From contig CAYFVM010000022.1 of assembly GCA_964346725.1 (NCBI GenBank), positions 1 through 39,825 on the forward strand: 39,825 nt of DNA, read 5' to 3'. This document shows positions 1-6,156 of this stretch, piece after piece. Numbering within the stretch: position 1 is the stretch's first letter; each line of letters begins with the position of its first letter. Below the pieces are notes generated by a model, which saw only the letters and a list, made by a program, of their open reading frames with translations, was not told the origin of the DNA and did no database searches. The position numbers and the translations under genes were made by a program. This DNA is from UBA1715 sp964346725. GTDB lineage: Bacteria > Bacteroidota > Bacteroidia > Bacteroidales > UBA1715.

Positions 1-1313
1 TCGCGAATGGCTGTCTTAATTTCTCCCACTTTGCGAGACGGCTGAATATGGAAGGTTTCAATAATTTCTTCTCCTGAAATAGGTGGCTGCCAATTGCGGA
101 GCGCATCTTTTTCCTCTACCTCTTTGAGTTTTTCACGAACGAACTGAAAATTCTTTAAAAAGCGGTGCACTTTTTCCTCGTTCTTCGAAGTAATGTCGGC
201 TTCGCAGAGCAACATTAAATCGTCAATATCGTCACCGGCGTCGAACAAGAGGCGACGGATTGCAGAGTCGCTCACACCCTCGTCAACCAAGGCAATGGGG
301 CGCAAATGCAAGGAAACGAGTTTTTGCACATACTTCATTTTCTCGTTCATAGGCAATTTGAGCCGGCGGAAAAGGTCAACCACCATGCGCGAGCCCACAA
401 CGTCGTGCGCATAAAACGTCCAGCCTATTTCCTCTACGTATTTTTTTGTGCGAGGTTTTGCCACATCGTGCAGCAGTGCCGCCCATTTAAGCCAAATATT
501 ATCGGTATTTCGGGAAACATTGTCAAGCACTTCAAGGGTATGGTAAAAATTATCCTTGTGGCCACAGCCTTTCACCACCTCAACGCCTTTCAACTTGGTT
601 ATTTCAGGAAAAATCAAATCCAGCAAACCGGCTTTGTCGAGCAGCAAAATTCCTTTTGAAGGCATTGGCGTCATCATTATTTTATTGAATTCGTCAATAA
701 TGCGTTCCATGGAAACAATGGAAATGCGCTCGCGCATACGTTGAATGCCGGCAAATGTTTGTTCTTCTATGGTAAAATCGAGTTGCGTAGCAAAGCGTAC
801 GGCACGCATCATGCGCAAAGGGTCGTCAGAAAACGTTATATCGGGATTGAGCGGCGTGCGTATAATTCTGTCGTGCATATCTTGCATGCCGTTGAAGGGG
901 TCAAGCAATTCGCCAAAGGTGTCTTTGTTGAGCGAAATAGCCAAAGAATTGATGGTAAAATCGCGTCGGTTTTGGTCTTCCTGCAACGTGCCCGACTCTA
1001 CCTGCGGTTTGCGCGAATCGTGAGAATATGACTCCTTGCGCGCACCCACAAATTCGTAGTCAAAGTCCTTGTAGCGAAACATGGCAGTACCAAACGTCTT
1101 GAACACCGAAACGCGTAGTTTTTTAGAAATTGTAGCCGCTGTTTTTTTTGCTAAATCAATGCCATTGCCAAGAGTCACAATATCTACATCATGATTTTGG
1201 CGATGGAGAAAAATATCACGGACAAAACCGCCAATTACAAAAACCTGCGTTTCTTCCGCATCTGCTATATTGGAAATGACTGAAAAAACCGGATCTGTGA
1301 GAAACTCCTTCAT
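1..1313 (-). CDS. cca: CCA tRNA nucleotidyltransferase / poly(A) polymerase family protein with HD domain (3' truncated by window edge)
   Basis: Adds or repairs the 3' CCA end of tRNAs in the cytoplasm. The minus-strand reading frame starts at an ATG at 1313-1311 and stays open to the window edge, so the C-terminus is missing. The first 45 residues carry the class II nucleotidyltransferase signature: a GGFVRD motif (about residues 28-33) followed by DVD (about 42-44), which supplies the metal-binding acidic residues. An RRDFTINSLAI motif follows. A KWAALLHDVAKPRTK segment near residue 282 is the HD-domain motif, so this is the HD-containing version common in Bacteroidota. A TATCTTTG promoter element lies 18 bases upstream. 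Three of the four tRNA genes in this window do not encode CCA, so such an enzyme is needed. Family assignment is firm. CCA-adding versus A-adding specificity cannot be separated from this sequence alone. Confidence 0.93.
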   Translation of the reverse strand, partial: MKEFLTDPVFSVISNIADAEETQVFVIGGFVRDIFLHRQNHDVDIVTLGNGIDLAKKTAATISKKLRVSVFKTFGTAMFRYKDFDYEFVGARKESYSHDSRKPQVESGTLQEDQNRRDFTINSLAISLNKDTFGELLDPFNGMQDMHDRIIRTPLNPDITFSDDPLRMMRAVRFATQLDFTIEEQTFAGIQRMRERISIVSMERIIDEFNKIMMTPMPSKGILLLDKAGLLDLIFPEITKLKGVEVVKGCGHKDNFYHTLEVLDNVSRNTDNIWLKWAALLHDVAKPRTKKYVEEIGWTFYAHDVVGSRMVVDLFRRLKLPMNEKMKYVQKLVSLHLRPIALVDEGVSDSAIRRLLFDAGDDIDDLMLLCEADITSKNEEKVHRFLKNFQFVREKLKEVEEKDALRNWQPPISGEEIIETFHIQPSRKVGEIKTAIR

Positions 1314-1330
1314 ACCTATTTACTTGGAAG

Positions 1331-1338
1331 CAAAGATA
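1331..1338 (-). promoter_or_regulatory. Bacteroidota -7 promoter element for cca
   Basis: On the minus strand this reads TATCTTTG, matching TAnnTTTG, 18 bases upstream of the cca start codon. No TTG is visible at the expected -33 position. Confidence 0.5.
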
Positions 1339-1423
1339 CAAGAACATTCACAGAATGCCGCCTTTGTAGGAGAAAAATATTTCCACAAAACCATGCAATT
1401 GAAAATATTTGAGGAAGCGAAAG

Positions 1424-1452
1424 TTGTTAATCTAAAAAAAAATGTATTTTTG
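1424..1452 (+). promoter_or_regulatory. Promoter of the tRNA-Leu pair
   Basis: A TTG at 1424-1426 and TATTTTTG at 1445-1452 are separated by 18 bases, the expected -33/-7 layout of the primary Bacteroidota sigma factor. The first tRNA-Leu starts 12 bases downstream. Confidence 0.65.
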
Positions 1453-1463
1453 CCACGTCTGTC

Positions 1464-1548
1464 GCTCGAATGTTGGAATTGGTAGACAAGCATGTCTCAG
1501 AAGCATGTGTCTATAACTGACATGCGGGTTCGAGTCCCGCTTCGAGCA
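1464..1548 (+). tRNA. tRNA-Leu (anticodon CAG)
   Basis: The seven-base acceptor stem GCTCGAA pairs with TTCGAGC at 1541-1547, with discriminator A at 1548. The anticodon loop CTCAGAA gives anticodon CAG (codon CUG). A long variable arm with a TGTC/GACA stem marks a class II tRNA, and the T-arm is GCGGG-TTCGAGT-CCCGC. CCA is not encoded. It is nine bases from a second leucine tRNA with which it shares a 25-base D-arm/anticodon-stem block. Confidence 0.95.
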
Positions 1549-1557
1549 CGCCACTCC

Positions 1558-1641
1558 GCACAGGTGTTGGAATTGGTAGACAAGCATGTTTGAGGGGCAT
1601 GTGGTCATTAGACCGTGTGGGTTCAAGTCCCATTCTGTGCA
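1558..1641 (+). tRNA. tRNA-Leu (anticodon GAG)
   Basis: Acceptor stem GCACAGG (1558-1564) pairs with TCTGTGC (1634-1640), with one G-T wobble; discriminator A at 1641. The anticodon loop TTGAGGG gives GAG (codons CUC/CUU). The long variable arm has a GGTC/GACC stem. CCA is not encoded. It is probably processed from a common transcript with the preceding tRNA-Leu and is followed directly by a strong terminator. Confidence 0.95.
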
Positions 1642-1651
1642 CAAGTAGTGA

Positions 1652-1689
1652 AAGGTGTTGTTCTTCGGGGCAACACCTTTTTTATTTTT
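1652..1689 (+). terminator. Rho-independent terminator after the tRNA-Leu pair
   Basis: A nine-base perfect stem (1652-1660 with 1671-1679) with a ten-base loop is followed by a T-rich run at 1678-1689. Confidence 0.88.
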
Positions 1690-1731
1690 AAAATTACGTT
1701 TTTTCACTCATACGAGTTTGTAGGTTATGAC

Positions 1732-1739
1732 TATATTTG
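1732..1739 (+). promoter_or_regulatory. -7 promoter element of the glycine-lipid operon
   Basis: TATATTTG matches TAnnTTTG and lies 19 bases before the ATG at 1759. It supports that ATG over the longer reading frame, which would begin inside the upstream tRNA. Confidence 0.55.
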
Positions 1740-1758
1740 CCTATGTAAAGAAATTTTT

Positions 1759-2589
1759 ATGGATACCGAACAACAAAAAGAATTTGTGAACGTAGAAAAG
1801 ATAATGAAGGCGAAAGCTCCTTCGTTATATAAAAAGCTGCCTCGATTTGTTATCAATTATTTCATCCATATTTTGCATCAAGACGAGGTGAACTCCGATT
1901 TGCACGAGATTTCCGACTTGGTTGGCGTTCCCAAGTTTCACAAACATTTAGCAATCAACAATATACAAATAGACCTCCACGGAGTTGAAAACATTCCCCA
2001 AGACGGACGTTTTATATTTGCATCAAACCACCCGTTTGGCGGTCCCGATGGCATTATGATAGTTTCTGCCGTGGGAAAAATGTTCAACGACAAAGCTAAA
2101 TTGATGGTAAACGATTTGCTCATGCATTTGCCCGACATAGAAGATGTATTTATTCCCATCAACCGCTTTGGACGCAACAAGCAGGAATACGCTACTATTT
2201 TTGAAAACAGTATGCACTCTGACTCGCAAATTATTATGTTTCCCGCCGGATTGGTTTCTCGAAAAACCAAAGGGTACATTGTTGATTTGGAATGGAAAAA
2301 ATCGTTTGTAAGCTACGCAAAACGCTACAAACGCGATATAGTGCCGGTATTTATAAGCGGGCAAAATTCCAACTTCTTTTACAACTTGGCTAACCTCCGC
2401 ACAAAACTTGGCATAAAAACCAACATAGAGCAGCTCTACTTGATTGACGAACTGTACAAACACAAAAACGAAAGCGTTTCAATGTATTTTGGCAAACCCA
2501 TTTCTTATACCGCTCTTACGTCCGAAAAGACTGACAAAGAGTGGGCAGAAAGCATAAAACAAATAGCATACGCACTTCCTAAAAAATAA
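1759..2589 (+). CDS. glsA: Lysophospholipid acyltransferase (PlsC/OlsA-like), probable glycine-lipid O-acyltransferase
   Basis: Probable inner-membrane-associated O-acyltransferase adding the second acyl chain to an N-acylated hydroxy-fatty-acyl glycine. The 276-residue protein has an SNHPFGGPDG motif (catalytic His at about residue 91, Asp at 97), an FPAGLVSR motif later on, and C-terminal hydrophobic segments, as in the PlsC-type family. His and Asp are separated by five residues, not the classical four. The reading frame extends back to 1615, but that part lies in tRNA-Leu and its terminator, so the ATG at 1759 after TATATTTG is chosen. A GNAT-type N-acyltransferase follows four bases downstream. 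In Bacteroides thetaiotaomicron an adjacent pair of such acyltransferases (GlsA and GlsB) makes glycine lipids. The acyltransferase fold is clear. Glycine lipid as the product is inferred from the pairing. Confidence 0.82.
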   Translation: MDTEQQKEFVNVEKIMKAKAPSLYKKLPRFVINYFIHILHQDEVNSDLHEISDLVGVPKFHKHLAINNIQIDLHGVENIPQDGRFIFASNHPFGGPDGIMIVSAVGKMFNDKAKLMVNDLLMHLPDIEDVFIPINRFGRNKQEYATIFENSMHSDSQIIMFPAGLVSRKTKGYIVDLEWKKSFVSYAKRYKRDIVPVFISGQNSNFFYNLANLRTKLGIKTNIEQLYLIDELYKHKNESVSMYFGKPISYTALTSEKTDKEWAESIKQIAYALPKK

Positions 2590-2593
2590 GAAT

Positions 2594-3529
2594 ATGGAAA
2601 TAGTAATAGAACCCGTTCAACGAGAACTCATTGAAAATGAATTGACCGACAATAAATTTTTGCGCAACTCCCACTATGGAGGAAACAAAATTTATACGGT
2701 TAATAATAACAATTCGCCCAACATCATGCGCGAAATTGGTCGTTTGCGTGAATTAGCGTTTCGCAATGCTGGAGGAGGAACGGGCAAATCTATTGACATT
2801 GACGAATTTGACATTCACCCAACACATCCCTACGAACAAATTGTGGTGTGGAATCCTGAAGCAAGACAAATACTTGGAGGCTACCGCTATCTATTGTGCG
2901 AGAACGCAAAAAAAGAAGATGGCAACTACGATTTGGCAACATCAGACTTGTTTGAGTTTTCCAAAGAATTTAAAACCGACTATATGCCATACACGTTGGA
3001 ATTAGGACGCTCGTTTGTGTATTGCGAGGTTTCGCCCGGAAGCCCAACAGTACGAAAAAACATTTTTGTGCTCGACAATCTTTGGGAAGGAATTGGGGCA
3101 GTGCTCGCATTGAATCCGCAAATTCGTTATTTGTTCGGAAAAGTAACCATGTACCTCAGCTACGACAAATTAGCACGCGACTATATTTTGTTTTTCCTCA
3201 ACAAACATTTTAAAGACAGAAAAAATTTAGTAAAACCAATTGAACCACTTGGATATTTTCATCAACGGATTATGTTAATGACTGTCTTTCATCGACTTAC
3301 ATTACAAGAGAATTACAAGATTTTGTTCACCAAAGTCCGTGAACGTAAATGCAACATTCCGCCTCTTGTCAATTCATACATAAATTTGAGTAAGACCATG
3401 AAAGTGTTTGGTACGTCGCTCAACAAAGAATTTGGCGATGTAGAAGAAACCGGTATTCTGGTAACAGTGAGCGATATTGATTCTGAAAAATTAGATCGCT
3501 ACGTGCTGTCGTACACAAACGAACTATAA
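2594..3529 (+). CDS. glsB: GNAT-type N-acyltransferase (OlsB-like), probable glycine N-acyltransferase
   Basis: Probable N-acyltransferase that uses 3-hydroxyacyl-ACP to acylate an amino acid, the first step of glycine-lipid (or ornithine-lipid-like) synthesis. The 311-residue protein resembles the OlsB/autoinducer-synthase-like GNAT fold: RLRELAFRNAGGGTG near residue 50, the core strand ILGGYRYLLC near 95, an ELGRSFV segment near 135 (a conserved stretch in OlsB-type enzymes), and a C-terminal extension. It begins four bases after the O-acyltransferase stop and ends three bases before a metallopeptidase gene, so the three are almost certainly co-transcribed. The two acyltransferases are separate here, whereas some Bacteroidota and gammaproteobacteria carry fused versions. 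Amino-acid specificity cannot be read from the sequence. Confidence 0.8.
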   Translation: MEIVIEPVQRELIENELTDNKFLRNSHYGGNKIYTVNNNNSPNIMREIGRLRELAFRNAGGGTGKSIDIDEFDIHPTHPYEQIVVWNPEARQILGGYRYLLCENAKKEDGNYDLATSDLFEFSKEFKTDYMPYTLELGRSFVYCEVSPGSPTVRKNIFVLDNLWEGIGAVLALNPQIRYLFGKVTMYLSYDKLARDYILFFLNKHFKDRKNLVKPIEPLGYFHQRIMLMTVFHRLTLQENYKILFTKVRERKCNIPPLVNSYINLSKTMKVFGTSLNKEFGDVEETGILVTVSDIDSEKLDRYVLSYTNEL

Positions 3530-3532
3530 TAC

Positions 3533-4258
3533 ATGGCAGACAAAGATTTTCCCCAATTAGGTGTTGTGCATTTTACGCGCAAACGAAATTGCCGAAAAAT
3601 TATAGGGAAAATCAAACAAGATGGCGAAATATACATTTCCTATCCTTGGCTTTGCTCGCAAGCACGGGCCGAAAAATTTGTGCTTGACCAAGCTGCGTGG
3701 TTTATTGCCCAAAAACAAAAATCGCAACAAAGACTGATAACCGAAAGTCGCGAAAAATTCACCCACTTTTACGATTTGCAGATAGTGCAAAGCAACGACA
3801 CGAAGCTACGGATAACTGCACAAAATAAGGTAATCACCATTACCGTTCCCTGCAATATTCCCATAGAAAATCCGCAAATTCAAGAGAAAATAGAAGAAAC
3901 GCTGCAAGAAATTCTCCGTAAAGAAGCAAAATACTACCTTCCGCAAAGAACGGCAGAACTAGCAAGGCAATGGGGATTTTCGTACTCAAAAATCAGCATA
4001 CGAAGTGCCCGAACTCGTTGGGGCAGTTGCAATTCGCACAAAAACCTGATGTTTTCGCTTTTTGTCATGACACTCCCCCACGAACACATTGACCACATTA
4101 TACTGCACGAACTTTGCCACACCGTTCACATGAACCACAGCGCAGAATTTTACGCACTGCTAAACAAATGTTGCGGTGGCAACCTCCCGCGACTGCGCAA
4201 AGAACACAAAAAGCACGAGATGAATGTTTTCCCGAAATTCAGTAAGGAAAACGAGTAA
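3533..4258 (+). CDS. YgjP-type M48-like metallopeptidase domain protein
   Basis: A 241-residue protein of the YgjP/DUF45 family of putative zinc metal hydrolases. The zinc-binding motif HELCH sits at residues 192-196 and is followed by HMNHSAEFY, whose His at about 202 is part of the family signature. An RWGSC motif near residue 163 is also typical of YgjP proteins. There is no signal peptide or membrane segment, so it should be cytoplasmic. It follows the GlsB-like gene by three bases as the last gene of the operon. Escherichia coli YgjP has been linked to UTP pyrophosphatase activity, but the physiological role in Bacteroidota is unknown. No connection to glycine lipids other than position can be shown. 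Confidence 0.82.
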   Translation: MADKDFPQLGVVHFTRKRNCRKIIGKIKQDGEIYISYPWLCSQARAEKFVLDQAAWFIAQKQKSQQRLITESREKFTHFYDLQIVQSNDTKLRITAQNKVITITVPCNIPIENPQIQEKIEETLQEILRKEAKYYLPQRTAELARQWGFSYSKISIRSARTRWGSCNSHKNLMFSLFVMTLPHEHIDHIILHELCHTVHMNHSAEFYALLNKCCGGNLPRLRKEHKKHEMNVFPKFSKENE

Positions 4259-4300
4259 TTGAAAAAGACCAAAAATCGCTTCTTTGCTGAGTAAAATTAC

Positions 4301-4308
4301 TATCTTTG
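4301..4308 (+). promoter_or_regulatory. -7 promoter element of the nonulosonate cassette
   Basis: TATCTTTG matches TAnnTTTG and lies 26 bases upstream of the ATG at 4335. A TTTG at 4283-4286 is closer than the optimal -33 spacing (14 bases). The element shows that the in-frame ATG at 4284 is upstream of the transcription start. Confidence 0.5.
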
Positions 4309-4334
4309 TCTATAACAATATAGTTATCCATACA

Positions 4335-5270
4335 ATGATAAGGAAGTTTTTCGAGCTCATAAAGACATCTATAATTTATTGCTTTTATTCCATAAAATAT
4401 CGAAGCACCGATTTCTTTCATTATAAACAATTGGCAAATCCCAATTTTGTATCACCCGCAGGATTTTCTAGTGTGCTCTTATATGGAAACTGGAAAGCAA
4501 TAGCATCGCTAAAACACTCACGGTTTAATTTTTTTACAGAATATCTTGAACATGGAATGTGTTTTTACAATAGTCCTGATACTGCTGAATACCTTGGTTA
4601 CATAAACCGTAAAGGCATAAAAAAAATATACACCTATGGGGCACGAAGAAAAAAAATTCTTGAAGAATACCTTTCAAAGAAACAGCTTACCGATAGGGAA
4701 GTTATAGCCATAGGGCCATACATTCTTGGCGCGAAACATTTTTTTTCGGAAAAGAAACTCACTGAACTAAAGGAAAAATATGGGAAAATCTTACTTGTTT
4801 TTCCATCTCATTCTTTTGATAATTATAAAGTTAATTATGGAGTGTCTGAACTAATTCAGGAGATTGAAAATATCAAAAGCAACTTTGATACTGTATTTAT
4901 GTGCATTTATTGGAAAGACATAATAAACAACCCTGAAGATGCCATTCTCTACAAAGATAAAGGATATGTGGTTGTCTGTTGTGGTAACAGAAGTGATGCA
5001 AAATTTTTATCAAGACAAAAAGACATCATCTCTCTTTCTGATATGGTTATGACTAATGATGTTGGTTCTCAAATCGGTTATGCAATATGCATGAATAAAC
5101 CTGTCTATTTTTTCACTCAAAATATTCAATCTACACAAACAAAATTTGACGAATACGATAATGGAAAAATTTCTACATACCACAAGTGTAAAGAATTATT
5201 TTCCACTTTTTCGTTCAACATAAATGATGCCCAAAAGGATTTTATTGAAGAACTATGGGGGAAATGGTAA
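4335..5270 (+). CDS. Unidentified protein, possible GT-B-like glycosyltransferase of a sialic acid/KDN cassette
   Basis: A 311-residue soluble protein that I do not recognise with confidence. It has no signal peptide. Its N-terminus is basic and aromatic-rich, as in proteins that sit on the inner membrane surface. The C-terminal half alternates beta-type and helical segments: KILLVFPSHSF near 150, TVFMCIYWKD near 195, YVVVCCGNRSDAKFL near 215, MTNDVGSQIGYAICMNKPVYFF near 240-260. That is the layout of the nucleotide-sugar domain of GT-B glycosyltransferases. The start at 4335 is chosen because an earlier ATG (4284) precedes the promoter element. Its stop overlaps an ATG in the sequence ATGGTAA, and a sialic acid synthase-like gene starts at 5279. 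Context suggests that it transfers the CMP-activated sugar made by the next two genes. This is inference only. Confidence 0.5.
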   Translation: MIRKFFELIKTSIIYCFYSIKYRSTDFFHYKQLANPNFVSPAGFSSVLLYGNWKAIASLKHSRFNFFTEYLEHGMCFYNSPDTAEYLGYINRKGIKKIYTYGARRKKILEEYLSKKQLTDREVIAIGPYILGAKHFFSEKKLTELKEKYGKILLVFPSHSFDNYKVNYGVSELIQEIENIKSNFDTVFMCIYWKDIINNPEDAILYKDKGYVVVCCGNRSDAKFLSRQKDIISLSDMVMTNDVGSQIGYAICMNKPVYFFTQNIQSTQTKFDEYDNGKISTYHKCKELFSTFSFNINDAQKDFIEELWGKW

Positions 5271-5278
5271 AAAAAAAC

Positions 5279-6151
5279 ATGGAAGTTCCTAAAATAATAG
5301 CAGAGATTGGTTGTAATCATAAAGGCGATATGAATATTGCCAAAGAAATGATTATGACTGCAGCAACGTATTGCAAAGCAGATGTGGTAAAGTTTCAAAA
5401 GCGTTATAATAGAGAATTATTATCCGAAGAGGAATATAATGCTCCACATCCACATCCTGAAAATTCGTATGGAAAGACCTACGGAGAGCATAGAGAATTC
5501 CTGGAATTTGATTTGGATCAACATCGTCAGTTGCAGACATGGTGCAAGGAATACGGAATTGAATATGCTACATCAGTATGGGATATTACCTCTGCAAAAG
5601 AAATATGTTCACTGCATCCATCTCTTATAAAAGTTCCTTCTGCCTGCAATTTGAATAAAGGCTTGCTCGAATATTTATGTGATAATTTTGAAGGAGAAAT
5701 ACATCTTTCTTTGGGTATGACTACGAAGGAGGAAGAAGAGGATATTGTTTCCTTCTTTGAAACAAAAGGAAGGAACCGGGATTTGGTCTTGTATGATTGC
5801 ACATCGGGATATCCTGTTCCTTTTGAAGACATTTGTTTACTTGAAATAACACGTTTACGCCAAAAATATGGAAAACGAGTTAAGGCTATTGGCTTTTCAG
5901 GACATCATCTTGGTATTGCAGTTGACTCAGCAGCCGTAGCTTTAGGAGCTGAATGGATAGAACGCCACTACACACTTGACAGAACGTGGAAAGGCACAGA
6001 CCATGCTGCGTCTCTTGAACCCGATGGAGTACGGAAATTAGCACGAGATTGCCGTGCTGTAGCAAAAGCCCTCACGTACAAACAGAAAGATATTCTTGAT
6101 ATTGAAAGTGTGCAGCGAGAAAAACTAAAAATAAACCAAGTAAAATGGTAG
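5279..6151 (+). CDS. neuB: N-acylneuraminate/KDN-9-phosphate synthase-like protein (NeuB/NANS family) without SAF domain
   Basis: Condenses phosphoenolpyruvate with a hexose or hexosamine (phosphate) to give a nine-carbon nonulosonic acid. The 290-residue protein covers the TIM-barrel domain: IIAEIGCNHKGD at 6-17, KFQK at 38-41, GKTYGEH at 65-71, CTSGYP near 174-179, FSGHHLG at 206-212 and ERHYTLDRTWKGTDH at 228-242. H209 and H230 match the metal-binding histidines. Motifs such as GKTYGEH and TWKGTDH are those of vertebrate NANS, a 9-phosphate synthase. The protein stops just where the C-terminal SAF (antifreeze-like) domain normally begins. The ATG at 5279 places IIAEIG near the N-terminus as usual; ATGs at 5255 and 5264 are alternatives that overlap the previous gene. 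The substrate could be ManNAc-6-P or mannose-6-P. Confidence 0.85.
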   Translation: MEVPKIIAEIGCNHKGDMNIAKEMIMTAATYCKADVVKFQKRYNRELLSEEEYNAPHPHPENSYGKTYGEHREFLEFDLDQHRQLQTWCKEYGIEYATSVWDITSAKEICSLHPSLIKVPSACNLNKGLLEYLCDNFEGEIHLSLGMTTKEEEEDIVSFFETKGRNRDLVLYDCTSGYPVPFEDICLLEITRLRQKYGKRVKAIGFSGHHLGIAVDSAAVALGAEWIERHYTLDRTWKGTDHAASLEPDGVRKLARDCRAVAKALTYKQKDILDIESVQREKLKINQVKW

Positions 6152-6156
6152 AAACT

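Noticed and set aside
193..1031. Several overlapping plus-strand frames of 60-117 codons
   Set aside because: They lie antisense to cca, whose minus-strand frame carries clear family motifs throughout.
1432..1758. Minus-strand frame over the tRNA-Leu genes and the 5' extension of the acyltransferase frame from 1615
   Set aside because: Both are made of tRNA and terminator sequence; the acyltransferase has a better ATG at 1759 behind a promoter element.
4284..4334. Upstream ATG extending the possible glycosyltransferase by 17 residues
   Set aside because: It lies before the TATCTTTG promoter element, so it would not be in the mRNA.
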